DNA from: JAHBVY01 sp964415255
GTDB lineage: Bacteria; Myxococcota_A; Polyangia; Polyangiales; Polyangiaceae
NCBI GenBank assembly: GCA_964415255.1
Contig: CAYQAC010000008.1
Coordinates: forward strand, 1-64,000
Reading direction: 5' to 3'
Length of the DNA stretch: 64,000 bases
Position numbers and translations under genes: made by a program. Position 1 is the first letter of the stretch. Each line of letters starts with the position of its first letter. Below the pieces are notes generated by a model. The model saw nothing but the letters and a program-made list of their open reading frames with translations, made no database searches and had not been told where the DNA came from. Below are positions 52,394 to 61,445 of this stretch, piece by piece.

Positions 52394-54064
52394 TCAGCCG
52401 AGGGCGAGCGCCTGGACGTCGCTCAGCGCGAGCCCATTCAACCCGATCAGATCCACCCCATGGCTCAGGAAGATGGAGGCCGCGCTCGCGCTCCGAGCGT
52501 CGCCGTGCTCGCTCAGCTCCCACTGGGCGTGCTCCACGAGGAGCGCCAGCGCCATGCTGCGCGCCAGGGTGAGCGCCGCGCGCCGCGCGCCCGCTTCAAA
52601 CACAGGCGGCGTCCCCACGGCGCCCTTCAGCCAGGTGAGGGCGCGCTCGGTCGCCGCGATGGCAGCCTTAGCCGCTGTCGTCAGGCGCGCGTCCTGAGCC
52701 GCCTCCGCGTGGCCGCGCACCTTCTCCAGGAACAGGGAGGCCGCGTCCTCGCGCTGCAGGGCGCGGAAGGCCTCCAGGCTGAGCACGTTCGTGGTGCCCT
52801 CCCAGATGCTGAGCACCTGCGCGTCGCGCAGCAGCGACGGGAGCCCGGTGTCCTCAATGTAGCCGGCGCCACCGAAGCACTCGAGCACCTCGCTGGCGTG
52901 AGCCACCGCTTGCTTACCCGTCATCAGCTTGGCGAGCGGCTGCAGCACCGAGAGGACGCGGCGCTCGGCGTCTGGCAGCTCACTGGCCTCGGCGCGACCG
53001 AGCAGCCGCACCTCCTCGAACACCAGCTGGAACGCCGCCTCATACTCGGCGCTGAGCCCCGCCAGGGTGTCCAGGTGGAGCGGTTTGTTGCTGAGCGGGG
53101 CGCCGAACGCCACCCGGCGCCGCGCGAAGTCGCGGGCGAGGGCGAGCCCCCGCCGCATGCCGGCGACCGACACCACCGCGTTCCAGGTGCGGGTGAGGTT
53201 GAGCATGCTCGCCATGTGGCGGATCCCTTGATCCAGGCCTGCGAGCGGGAGGGCGAAGGTGCCGTCCAGGGTGAGCTCAGCGGTGGGCAGGTGCCTGGTG
53301 CCGAGCTTCTCTTTGAGGCGGTTCACTGACAAATGATTGAGGCGCCCCGCCTCATCGCGCAGCTCCAAGAAGAACAGCGCGAGCCCGCGCCCGCCTGGCG
53401 GGTTGCCCTCGGGGCGCGCCAGGGTGAGCGCCACCTCGCTGGTGACCGCCGAGGTGAACCACTTGGTGCCGTACAGCCGGAAGCCGCCGTCCACGGCGCG
53501 CGCCACCGTCTCGCTCAGGCCCACGTCCGAGCCGCCCGTCTTCTCGGTCATCCATTGGCCGCTGGTCCAGGCCTGCTCCGGATCGCGGCTGATGAGGCGC
53601 GGCAGCACCCGCTCCTTCAGCGCCGGCTCCGCCATCAGCTCCAAGCTGCGCGCGGCGCCGTCGGTCATCGCGAGCGGGCAGCTGTAGGTCTGAGTGGAGG
53701 GTGCGAACAAGTACACCGACGCGAACTGCACCAGCCGCGAGTCACCGCCGTGCTCCCGTTCGTACGCTATACTGACGATGCCCTGCTCCGCCGCGACCCG
53801 CGCGTACTCGCGCCACGCCGCGCTGATCCCCACCTGATCCACCCGGTTGCCCCATGGGTCCCACTGGGTGAGCGCCGGCTCTGAGAGCCGATGTTCGATG
53901 CTCAGCTCGTAGAGGCGCCCCGCGGCGAGCTCACCGAGGTGCCGCAGGCTCGGCGTCACCTTGGCGTGCACCTCGGCGGGGAGGTGCCGCGCTAGGTAGC
54001 GGGTGAGGACGCGATCGTCGTCGTACTGCGGCGCGAGCTGTGGGGGGGCCTGGATGAATTCCAT
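52394..54064 (-). CDS. AidB-like acyl-CoA dehydrogenase
   Basis: 556 residues, longer than short-chain ACADs but typical of AidB-type enzymes. N-terminal helical domain, then GQWMTEKTGGSDVG (the WxTxxGS-like FAD/substrate motif), LARPEGNP, LALFFLELRDE, and the C-terminal QVLSIWEGTTNVLSLEAFRAL with ECFGGAGYIEDTGLPSLLRDAQ, a signature of AidB and related ACAD10/11-like proteins. It would oxidise acyl-CoA or bind DNA/alkyl damage as AidB does. Start ATG 54064. Converges with hemW, with 18 nt between stops. Confidence 0.92.
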   Translation of the reverse strand: MEFIQAPPQLAPQYDDDRVLTRYLARHLPAEVHAKVTPSLRHLGELAAGRLYELSIEHRLSEPALTQWDPWGNRVDQVGISAAWREYARVAAEQGIVSIAYEREHGGDSRLVQFASVYLFAPSTQTYSCPLAMTDGAARSLELMAEPALKERVLPRLISRDPEQAWTSGQWMTEKTGGSDVGLSETVARAVDGGFRLYGTKWFTSAVTSEVALTLARPEGNPPGGRGLALFFLELRDEAGRLNHLSVNRLKEKLGTRHLPTAELTLDGTFALPLAGLDQGIRHMASMLNLTRTWNAVVSVAGMRRGLALARDFARRRVAFGAPLSNKPLHLDTLAGLSAEYEAAFQLVFEEVRLLGRAEASELPDAERRVLSVLQPLAKLMTGKQAVAHASEVLECFGGAGYIEDTGLPSLLRDAQVLSIWEGTTNVLSLEAFRALQREDAASLFLEKVRGHAEAAQDARLTTAAKAAIAATERALTWLKGAVGTPPVFEAGARRAALTLARSMALALLVEHAQWELSEHGDARSASAASIFLSHGVDLIGLNGLALSDVQALALG

Positions 54065-54137
54065 GCGGCGAATGTACCGTCATCGCAGCCGCTGAGCGAC
54101 CTCGAAGCGCCGCGCCGTTCTGTCGCAGGCGCACTAC

Positions 54138-54334
54138 GCTCTGTGCACCGCGCTCTGTGCACCGCGCTCTGTGCACCGCGCTCTGTGCACCGCGCTCTGT
54201 GCACCNNNNNNNNNNNNNNNNNNNNNNNNNNNNNNNNNNNNNNNNNNNNNNNNNNNNNNNNNNNNNNNNNNNNNNNNNNNNNNNNNNNNNNNNNNNNNNN
54301 NNNNNGCGCTCGGTGCACCGCGCTCTGGGCGGGG
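54138..54334. repeat. 14-bp tandem array GCGCTCTGTGCACC with a 100-N gap
   Basis: About five copies of GCGCTCTGTGCACC before the gap (54206-54305), two more variant copies after it (GCGCTCGGTGCACC first). Each contains the palindrome GTGCAC. The gap is probably a collapse or unresolved extension of the same array. Confidence 0.88.
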
Positions 54335-54451
54335 CGCGGCAGGCCCTGGGTGCTTCGGCTCCGCAATGGAGCGTGCCGGGCAGCGTGGTGCGGGCGCTGG
54401 GTTGCGCCTCACAGGGACGCCCAGCGTTCCCCAACCCCCCCCAAAAAAACA

Positions 54452-54466
54452 GTCAGTGATGCTGAT
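54452..54466. repeat. GTCAG-N5-CTGAT palindrome
   Basis: Spacer TGATG. Intergenic, after an A-run. Confidence 0.5.
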
Positions 54467-54500
54467 GGACTAGGTGGGCGCTGCGAACCGTTTGACAACC

Positions 54501-54601
54501 GGCTCGCGCTTCAGGCAGCTTGGCTGACCGAACTTGGCGCTGACGTCTTCGCCTCGACGACGGGCTCGCGCTTCAGTCAGCTTGGCTGAGCGAACTTGGC
54601 G
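54501..54601 (-). repeat. 39-bp duplication of the 3' end of the membrane-protein gene
   Basis: Copy at 54563-54601 covers the last residues and stop of the gene at 54577; a second copy at 54501-54539 (2 mismatches) lies 62 bp downstream of it. The palindrome GTCAG-N5-CTGAG (54576-54590) lies in the coding copy. Confidence 0.8.
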
Positions 54602-55239
54602 ACCACCTCGTCGCTCTGGAGCACGCGCCTGGACCAGACGTAGAAGCCGAGCAGCACGGCGGCCCAGCCCACGGCGACCACCGCGCCCACGGAGAGACCG
54701 ATGAGCATCGTGGCGCTCATGATGTCCTGGGCGTTGCCCGAAGTGGCAGGCATGGCGGACGAGATCTGCTCGGTGAAGCGCTGGAGCGCGCCGTAGCTGC
54801 GGATGCTGATGAGCACCGTCCACAGCACCCTGAACGCAGTGAGCGTCATCACCAGCGGGATCGCCGTGTTCGCGAGCAGCACGCGCCCCCGTTCAAGACC
54901 GCGATGCGAGAGCCAGGCCGCGTAGGCGGTGAAGCCCTCGAGGCCGATCGTGACGAGGGCGAGCAAGGCGGCGAAGGCCGGCATCGAGACGTCGCGCAGA
55001 TCTTCCATCATCTGCTGCTGCGCCGCTGCGAACTCGGGCGTGAGCCCCGGCTGAGCTGGCGCGAGCGTGGCGGTGTTCACGACGGCGCCGAACAGCGCCG
55101 AGAACCCTCCGAGCACTCCCATCCCCGAGAACACAAGCAGCAGGATCACCACCAGGCTGAGGTGACGCGCGCGGCCTCCTGGCGCAGGCGGCGTCGTCGG
55201 GTTCACGGGGGGCGCGTAGACGTCTTCGGGTGTCGGCAT
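54577..55239 (-). CDS. Small four-helix membrane protein
   Basis: 220 residues from ATG 55239 (MPTPEDVYAPPVNP); the open frame extends to 55302 but starts inside a dispersed repeat. Four predicted membrane segments: LSLVVILLLVFSGMGVL, AFAALLALVTIGLEGFTA, ANTAIPLVMTLTAFRVLW and TMLIGLSVGAVVAVGWAAV. Short loops, no cysteine or charged signature. Function unknown. The very end is duplicated downstream. Confidence 0.75.
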   Translation of the reverse strand: MPTPEDVYAPPVNPTTPPAPGGRARHLSLVVILLLVFSGMGVLGGFSALFGAVVNTATLAPAQPGLTPEFAAAQQQMMEDLRDVSMPAFAALLALVTIGLEGFTAYAAWLSHRGLERGRVLLANTAIPLVMTLTAFRVLWTVLISIRSYGALQRFTEQISSAMPATSGNAQDIMSATMLIGLSVGAVVAVGWAAVLLGFYVWSRRVLQSDEVVAKFAQPS

Positions 55240-55283
55240 CCGCCGTAGGTTATCACGGCGCGGCTCCCTCAAGATCGGACAGG

Positions 55284-55308
55284 GGGGCAGGGGGTTGGGC
55301 ACCGCGCT
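55284..55308 (-). repeat. Dispersed repeat, copy G
   Basis: Reverse-orientation copy (GCGCGGTGCC then CAACCCCC then TGCCCCCC on the minus strand), between dus and the membrane-protein gene. Confidence 0.65.
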
Positions 55309-55332
55309 AGAGCAGCTCCGTGAAGGCTCGTG

Positions 55333-56415
55333 TCACGTGAGGCGCGTGGAGCCGACCGTCTCCAGCCCCTCGGCGTGGGAGAGCCCGAGGTCGAGCTGTG
55401 AGGGCGGCAGCTCCATGAGGCAGCGGCGCACCGGCGCGAGCCAGCCAGCGACGTCCGTCGCCGCGCGCGCCGAAGCCAGCCAATCAGCGCGCCCAGGCGC
55501 TGAATGAGGCGTGCCCATCGGCGCGTCCATCGGCGCGCGGGGCCCTTGCGCGACGCCGCGCGCGACGAAGGTGATGAGCTCCTTGAGCTTGCCGAGGGCG
55601 CCATGACGCCCCTTGGTGAACACCAATTGATAACGCTCGGCCATGTCCTCCAAGTAGGCCAAGAGGTCGAGCGGCGTCGGGATGAAGGGCGGCTCCCCGC
55701 GGCGCAGCGCCGCGAGCTGCTTGAAGATGAAGGGGTTACGGATCGCCGGCCGCCCGATCATCACGCCGTGGCAGCCCGCCTCGGCTTGGAGCCGCAGCGC
55801 CGCGTCCGCGTACCACAGATCCCCATTGCCGATCACGGGGATGCTCAGCTCAGCTGACAAAAGCTGGATGATGCGCCAGTCGGCGACCCCAGCGTAAAAA
55901 TCCGCGCGGCGCCTCGGGTGCACGCTGATGAAGTCGACGCCCGCGCGCTCCACGAGCTGCGCGATGCCGAGCGCCGCGCCCGCGTCGTCATACCCCGCGC
56001 GGATCTTCGCCGAGAGCAGGCCCGGAGTGGCCGCCCGCATCTGCTCCAGCACCCTCCGGAGTAAGTCAGGTTGCCTGAGCATCGCGGCGCCCACGCCCTT
56101 CTTCACGATGCGCGGCATGGGGCAGCCGAGGTTGATGTCGACCACGTCCGCACCCGCCGCCGCCACCATGCGCGCCGCCTCCGCCATGCGGTCAGGGTCA
56201 TTGCCCATCACCTGGACGCTCAGCAGGGCGCTCGGCGAGCGCGCGATGGCGCGCCGCACCACGTTCGGGTGCACCGCGTCGCGGGTGATGCGCACGAACT
56301 CGGTGCACACCAGGTCGAGCCCGCCCTGCGCCGCGATGGCGTGGCGAAACGTCGGGTGGCCCACGCCTTCCATCGGCGCGAGGCAGGTCTGGAAGCGGAG
56401 GGGCGCGGCCGTCAC
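55333..56415 (-). CDS. tRNA dihydrouridine synthase
   Basis: 360-residue FMN-dependent TIM barrel that reduces uridine to dihydrouridine in tRNA. Diagnostic APMEGVGHPTFR, VQVMGNDPDRMAEAARM, DINLGCPMPRIVKKGVGAAML (the catalytic Cys in LGCP) and IGNGDLW, ISVHPRRRADFY. Closest in pattern to the DusC/DusA-like group. The C-terminal tail of about 60 residues is Pro/Arg/Ala-rich and not conserved. Start GTG 56415. The GTCAG-N5-CTGAG match at 56065 falls in coding sequence. Confidence 0.93.
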   Translation of the reverse strand: MTAAPLRFQTCLAPMEGVGHPTFRHAIAAQGGLDLVCTEFVRITRDAVHPNVVRRAIARSPSALLSVQVMGNDPDRMAEAARMVAAAGADVVDINLGCPMPRIVKKGVGAAMLRQPDLLRRVLEQMRAATPGLLSAKIRAGYDDAGAALGIAQLVERAGVDFISVHPRRRADFYAGVADWRIIQLLSAELSIPVIGNGDLWYADAALRLQAEAGCHGVMIGRPAIRNPFIFKQLAALRRGEPPFIPTPLDLLAYLEDMAERYQLVFTKGRHGALGKLKELITFVARGVAQGPRAPMDAPMGTPHSAPGRADWLASARAATDVAGWLAPVRRCLMELPPSQLDLGLSHAEGLETVGSTRLT

Positions 56416-56455
56416 GCGCGAGCCGTAGCCTCCCGGGTGCGGGCCCGCAAGCGGT

Positions 56456-57742
56456 TCACGAGCGCGGGGCGACGGGGGGTGGGCGTCGTGAGGTGGGGCT
56501 CAAGTCGTGGAGCGACACCTGCTCTAAGTCGATGCGCCCCACCACGCGTGAGAACGCCAAGGTGGCGGCCAGGGTGTGGGTCGAGGAAGCCCAAGCGGGC
56601 ACGTAGCGCGGGGGCGTGATCAGCCCAACGCTGAAGGCCTCCGCCAGCTCGGTCAAGTCAGACAGGGTGACGCGCCCGGCGAAGGCGCGCCCGATCAGCT
56701 CCGGGCGGTGCTCGGCGATGGCCTTGCGGAAGAAGGTGTGCACGCTGAACAGGCCGTGGAGGTACACCGTGTCTTTGGTGAACACCACGCGGCCCCGCAC
56801 ATTGCCGCCGCGGAAAATACGCATGGTGGAGCGCACCCCTTCCATCTCGGTCTGGCCTTGCTCTAGGAAGAACTCAAACACGTCGAGGAAGTCGGCGCCC
56901 GAGAGCGCGTGATCCACCGCCACGGTGCGCAGCGCCAAGCGCCTCAGCCGCGCGAGATCGATGGAGCCGGTGAGCACCTCGGCCAGCGTCGCCAGCCCCT
57001 CTTGAGTGGCGGTGGTGCGCGGCGCGCCCAGGCTGAGCGCGGAGAGCACCGGCTGCGCGCGCCCGTTCAGCGCCGTGGCGGTGTGCACGAAGGCCTCGTG
57101 CTCGAGCAGCTGCGCGACGTCCTCCTGACTGAAGGCGGTGCGCCCGCGGATCCGGATGCGGGTGGCGCTGGCCGCCGCCTTGCTGGCGAGCTCATCGTCG
57201 ATGGTCACCTCGATGGGGTCGTGCGTGAAGAATTCGCTCACGCGCCGCGCCAGGTGGTCGCGCACGTGCTCGGCGCTGAGCACGTAATGGTCAGCCCCAG
57301 TGCCTAACGTGTCCGCCAGCGGGCCCGTGGCCTCGAGCAGGGCGCGCGCCGCCTCAAGGTAGCTCTGGTTGGCGCCCGGCATGCGCGTGCTCGGATCGCC
57401 GTAAGCCAGGCGCGACAGCTCAAGGAACCCGGGGCTGCGCGCGGCGCTCACCAGCCGCGCGGCGTTGAGGTAGGAGTCGACCGTCAGGCCCAGGTACCGG
57501 CCCAGCGGATCGCCCAGGTCGAGCTGAGCTCGGAGCGCTTCGAGCGCCTCGAGCGCCGGCTCCAGATCGGCCTCCACCGGGGGCGCGTTGGGGAGCACCC
57601 GCCGGCCCTGGCGCCACTCAGCCAGGAAGTCGTCCACCACCTGACTCGGCCAGGTGAGGCGCCCCAAGACCTGAATGCCCCTCGCGATCGCCACCAGCCG
57701 CTCGCTCTGCTCACGAAGCCGCGCCGCGCGTCGGGAGTCCAT
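56456..57742 (-). CDS. DUF1704 metallopeptidase-like protein (QEGLA motif)
   Basis: 428-residue protein of the family called flavohemoglobin expression-modulating QEGLA protein, related to the eukaryotic tyrosine carboxypeptidases (MATCAP). It has HEAFVH (215-220), the HEXXXH zinc motif of the family, then TQEGLATLAEVL (246 on), and RGGNVRGRVVFTKDTVYLHG. Length is normal. Cytoplasmic. It likely cleaves a C-terminal residue of a target protein; the target is unknown. Ends 41 nt before the dus start on the same strand. Confidence 0.88.
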   Translation of the reverse strand: MDSRRAARLREQSERLVAIARGIQVLGRLTWPSQVVDDFLAEWRQGRRVLPNAPPVEADLEPALEALEALRAQLDLGDPLGRYLGLTVDSYLNAARLVSAARSPGFLELSRLAYGDPSTRMPGANQSYLEAARALLEATGPLADTLGTGADHYVLSAEHVRDHLARRVSEFFTHDPIEVTIDDELASKAAASATRIRIRGRTAFSQEDVAQLLEHEAFVHTATALNGRAQPVLSALSLGAPRTTATQEGLATLAEVLTGSIDLARLRRLALRTVAVDHALSGADFLDVFEFFLEQGQTEMEGVRSTMRIFRGGNVRGRVVFTKDTVYLHGLFSVHTFFRKAIAEHRPELIGRAFAGRVTLSDLTELAEAFSVGLITPPRYVPAWASSTHTLAATLAFSRVVGRIDLEQVSLHDLSPTSRRPPPVAPRS

Positions 57743-57925
57743 CGGGCGGTGAGCATAACGCGAAGTCTGACCTCAAGGGTGGCTGCTCCTCGAGGGTGCG
57801 TTGGGTTAGGCACTGGCTTCAGCGACATGAAGCGACGAAACTGACCTGTGGGCCGGCCGAACAGGCTGCTTCGGGCGGTGTGAGGATCCACGAAACTGAC
57901 CCGCAGGCCGGCCGATGAGGACCGG

Positions 57926-60127
57926 GTGCCTTCCAAACGCGAGCGATCTGCGGCCCGGCGACCTGCGGCCAACGACGCCTTGGAGGTTGACGGTCAGGTT
58001 CGCTCGCGTACTCTGAATCGACCCGGGGTGGAGAAGCTCCTACTCAAACCAGGCGACGAGGTCGGCAGCTACGTGCTCGAGCGAGAGATCGCTAGCGGCG
58101 GCACGGGGTGTGTGTTCGCCGCGCGCCACCAGGTGTTCGGCCACACACGCGCGCTGAAGATCATGCACCTGCGTGAGTCACTCAAGGAGGACGCCATGGC
58201 GCGCTGGCAGCGCGAGGCGATCCTGCTGAGTACGATTCGACATGGGAACATCGTGCGGGTGCACGACGCCGGGGTGAGCTCGCACGGGTTGTTTTGGATC
58301 GCGATGGATCTGCTACAGGGGGAGACGCTGCGGGAGCGGCTGAATAAAACGCCGCGCATCCCGATCTCCCTCGCCCTGCATTTCGGCACGGAGATAGCCG
58401 ATGGCGTGCAGGCGGCGCACGAGATGGACGTGGTGCACCGCGACGTCAAGCCAGAGAACGTGTTCGTCACGGAGGCAGACGAGATCAAAGTGCTCGACTT
58501 GGGCACCGCCAAAGTACACGGCTACGGCATCCAATCAACGGATCATTTCAAGGTCCGCGGCACGCTGCTCTACATGGCGCCAGAGCAGTGCGAGGCGCAC
58601 CCCGTGGACGCGCGCACGGACGTCTACGCGCTCGGCTTGGTGCTCTACGAGATGATGGCGGGTTGGCACCCCTTCATGCGGCCTGGCAGCCCCATCCCCA
58701 CGCCCCAAGAGCTCGTCTCGCGGCAGCTCGTGTTAGACCCAGAGCCGCTGCCGATCGCGGTGCCCGGCTTCCCTGAGTACATCTGGCAGGTGGTGCAGCG
58801 CGCCCTCCAGAAGGAGCCGAAGGACCGCTTCGGCTCCATGCTGGAGCTCAGCATCGCGCTGCGCGAGGTGAGGGGGCGCGCGCTGTCGGCCGCGGCGCGC
58901 CACGCTCAACGCGCGGCGGGGCCCGCCGAGGAGCCGTCCGTCCCTGATGGCACGGTGAGGAAACGTCAGTCGACCGCCCCGCTGCTCGCTGTGGCTGGGG
59001 CGGCTGATGTCGGCCCGCTGGGGGCGCCGAAGTTCGCGCTCCCAGCCTCGGTGTCGGACACCGTCGAGGACTTCCCGCCGGGCATGTACACGGCCCGTGG
59101 CACCTTCCGCATGCCCACCGCCAAGCGCGATGATTTGAAGGCGGCGTTGGAGGCGGCCGCGCGCGTCGGCGCCCCACGTCCGAGTGAGGCGCCGCCTGCG
59201 GCGGGTGGAGCACCACCCGGCGCGTCGCCAGGCGCGCTGAGGGGTGCCTGGGTGCCAGTGGCCGTGGGGCCCGCGTCGGGTGCACCGAGCACCGCGGCGT
59301 TCGGTGGTGGTGTTGTGAGCGGCGCCGCGCCAGGCCTCTATCAGGCAGCGCCGAACGCGCACCACGTGTCGCCGAACGTGCACCACGCGTCAGCTCACCA
59401 GCCTCATGCCTACCAGGCGCCGCCGAGCGCGCACCAAGTGCCGCCGAGCGCGCACCAAGCGTCAGCTCACCAGCCTAACGCCTACCCGGTGCCGCCTGGC
59501 GCGCTGCAGGGCGCCCCGGCTGGGCCAAGTGCACCTGCGGCCGCCCCATCAGGCCAGGGTGGGCCAGCGGCGCCCAACATGGCCTATCAGCCGGTGCAAG
59601 CGCAGCAGGGGCCAGGCGCGATGCCGGCGGCGGCCCCGCCCCGCACGCCGCTGACTGTCGCGCCGCTGTCGAAGTCGCAGGCCGCTTCGGGCCAATCCTC
59701 GTGGGCGCCCTTGTGGCATGGCGCGCTGAGGGGGGCCATGGTTGGGTTCCTCCTTGTCGGTGTGTGGTGGGTGGTGGATCAGGTGATGCAAGTCAGTTCA
59801 ACTGATGATTCGTCGTCGTCCGCGAGCGCGGCGAGCGGCCTCCCTGCGTCTGCGTCTGCGGCCGCTGCTGGCTCAGGGTCGGTCGCGCCGGTGGCGTCTG
59901 CGCCCGCTTTGCTCGCGGGCGCAGAGGATGAGCTCAGCGAAGAGGAGCTCAACGCCGTGGTGGAGGACGTCAACCGCCAGATTCAGGCGGGCCAGCTCCC
60001 CGATCCGAACAAGGACGCGCGGAGCGCTGGACCGCTCGGGTCGGCCCCTGCGGCTACCGCTTCCAGCGCACGGTCACCCAGCGCAGGCCCATCATCCGCT
60101 GCAGGGGCCGGAGGCCCCACCCCATGA
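57926..60127 (+). CDS. Membrane Ser/Thr protein kinase with His/Ala-rich C-terminus
   Basis: 733 residues from GTG 57926. Gly-loop IASGGTGCVF (55-64), HRDVKPENVF (about 171), DLG in place of DFG (LDLGTAK, about 192), and RGTLLYMAPEQ. The middle (about 330-590) is low complexity with HHVSPNVHHASAHQPHAY-type repeats. One membrane segment (about 601-625) and a short external tail. The Asp-Leu-Gly still allows activity in many kinases. It is coupled to the next gene by a 4-nt overlap. A palindrome (59792-59806) lies just after the membrane segment. Confidence 0.9.
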   Translation: MPSKRERSAARRPAANDALEVDGQVRSRTLNRPGVEKLLLKPGDEVGSYVLEREIASGGTGCVFAARHQVFGHTRALKIMHLRESLKEDAMARWQREAILLSTIRHGNIVRVHDAGVSSHGLFWIAMDLLQGETLRERLNKTPRIPISLALHFGTEIADGVQAAHEMDVVHRDVKPENVFVTEADEIKVLDLGTAKVHGYGIQSTDHFKVRGTLLYMAPEQCEAHPVDARTDVYALGLVLYEMMAGWHPFMRPGSPIPTPQELVSRQLVLDPEPLPIAVPGFPEYIWQVVQRALQKEPKDRFGSMLELSIALREVRGRALSAAARHAQRAAGPAEEPSVPDGTVRKRQSTAPLLAVAGAADVGPLGAPKFALPASVSDTVEDFPPGMYTARGTFRMPTAKRDDLKAALEAAARVGAPRPSEAPPAAGGAPPGASPGALRGAWVPVAVGPASGAPSTAAFGGGVVSGAAPGLYQAAPNAHHVSPNVHHASAHQPHAYQAPPSAHQVPPSAHQASAHQPNAYPVPPGALQGAPAGPSAPAAAPSGQGGPAAPNMAYQPVQAQQGPGAMPAAAPPRTPLTVAPLSKSQAASGQSSWAPLWHGALRGAMVGFLLVGVWWVVDQVMQVSSTDDSSSSASAASGLPASASAAAAGSGSVAPVASAPALLAGAEDELSEEELNAVVEDVNRQIQAGQLPDPNKDARSAGPLGSAPAATASSARSPSAGPSSAAGAGGPTP
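59792..59806. repeat. GTCAG-N5-CTGAT palindrome inside a kinase gene
   Basis: Spacer TTCAA; encodes VSSTDD right after the membrane segment. Confidence 0.5.
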
Positions 60128-61350
60128 CGGATCGGAACCCGAGGGGAGACACGGTGCCTCCGTGGCTGTGGGGGGAAGATCCGCAGGCGCGTGACCTCCG
60201 TGAAGAGCTGACGCTCGGGCTCAGGCCCGATGAAGACGCGCTGTACGTGAAGGCTGGCTGGGAGGCGCGAGTGAAGGCCGCCCGCGACGCACAGCAGAGC
60301 CCAGACGCGCGCCGCACCGAACGGCAGCTGCAGCCACCTAGCTTCGCCGAGGAGGCGTCGCCGCCCAGCCGCGGCGCGCTGCCCTCACCTGAGCTGGCCG
60401 CGATCGGCAAGCAGCGCTGGGTGACGCTACCCCACGTGAAGGTCCCGCCAGTTGACTTCCCCACGGATGAGCTGGTCGACGTGTCAGGCGGGCAGGCGCT
60501 GAAGCCATCCGAGCGAAATGCGCCGCCTGCGGCGCAAGGCTTGGGCGGCGCCGCGCACGAGCCGAGCGGTGTGGTGGAGCTGAGCAGCGCTGGGGAGCTG
60601 AGCGGCGCTGGGGAGCTGAGCGGCGCTGGGGAGCTGAGCGGCGCTGGGGTGGCGGGTGAGCCGTCAGTTAGCCAGACGAGCTCTAGGGCCGAGCTGAGCG
60701 ACGCGACGGTTCCCAGCCTGCGGCGCGCGGCGGAGGCGGCGCGCGCGCTGGGGCCCGGTCATCCTCGCGCGGGCGGTGCGCTGGCAGCTGACTCAGCTGG
60801 CGGTGAGCCTGACGTGGGCGCAGCCGAGGCGTCGCTCGACGCAGGCGCGCTGGGTGAGGCTGGGAGTGAGGCAGGCGCTCCGCAGGCGCGCGCTGTGGGG
60901 AGTGTTGAGGGTCGGCGCGGCGGATGGCGCGCGCTGTGGGTGGCGCCGTTGTTGCTCGGGGTGATTGGCGTGGGGGCGTGGGTGGTGCTGGGGCAGCGCA
61001 GCGTGGAGGCGGCAGGTGGCGCGGAGCCTGCGCCGGCCGCGACGGAGGCGTCGCCCGCCACGCCGCTGGCGAGCCCACACGCAGCGGCGCCGAGCGTGGC
61101 GGACCGAGTTGAGCCGGCTGGGACGGCGTCGAGCGAACCGAGCGAACCGAGCGAACCGAGTCAGCCGACGGAGCCGTTGAAGCCTCAAGCTCAGCCCGTG
61201 GCCGCACCGAAGGCGCAAGCTCAGCCAGCGGCCGGGCCGAAGCCTCAGCCAGCGGTCGCGCCGAAGCCTCAAGCTCAGCCCGTGGCCGCGCCGAAGCCTC
61301 AGCCAGGGAGCCTGAAGCACCCATCGCTCAGCGAGGAGCTCGGTCAGTGA
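60124..61350 (+). CDS. Membrane partner of the kinase with tandem repeats
   Basis: 408 residues; the ATG overlaps the kinase stop (ATGA). N-terminal 130 residues are polar with LREELTLGLRPDEDALYVKAGWE. Then a run of five GELSGA repeats, an Ala/Gly linker, one membrane segment (about 277-297, LWVAPLLLGVIGVGAWVVL), and a Pro/Ala/Lys-rich external tail (PKAQAQPAAGPKPQ-type). It recalls substrate or adaptor proteins of one-pass kinases in Myxococcota. Function unknown; it is probably phosphorylated by the preceding kinase or targets it. Confidence 0.78.
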   Translation: MTDRNPRGDTVPPWLWGEDPQARDLREELTLGLRPDEDALYVKAGWEARVKAARDAQQSPDARRTERQLQPPSFAEEASPPSRGALPSPELAAIGKQRWVTLPHVKVPPVDFPTDELVDVSGGQALKPSERNAPPAAQGLGGAAHEPSGVVELSSAGELSGAGELSGAGELSGAGVAGEPSVSQTSSRAELSDATVPSLRRAAEAARALGPGHPRAGGALAADSAGGEPDVGAAEASLDAGALGEAGSEAGAPQARAVGSVEGRRGGWRALWVAPLLLGVIGVGAWVVLGQRSVEAAGGAEPAPAATEASPATPLASPHAAAPSVADRVEPAGTASSEPSEPSEPSQPTEPLKPQAQPVAAPKAQAQPAAGPKPQPAVAPKPQAQPVAAPKPQPGSLKHPSLSEELGQ

Positions 61351-61445
61351 AGCGTCCTCGCGCGTTGGGCGCTTCGTTTCCCCCGTTAGTGTCAGTGCAC
61401 CGCCGTTTGACGTGACCCCAGGGCCACTCGCTCACCATTGTTTCT

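Larger units (their letters stand above)
54065..54576. other. Intergenic region with 14-bp array, 100-N gap and repeats
   Basis: 512 nt between two minus-strand genes. It holds the 14-bp tandem array with the gap (54138-54334), a degenerate dispersed repeat with an A-run (about 54421-54450), a palindrome (54452-54466) and a copied gene 3' end (54501-54539). No coding sequence seen. Confidence 0.7.

Noticed and set aside
54138..54334. CRISPR array
   Set aside because: Units are only 14 bp, contiguous and without spacers; no cas genes nearby.
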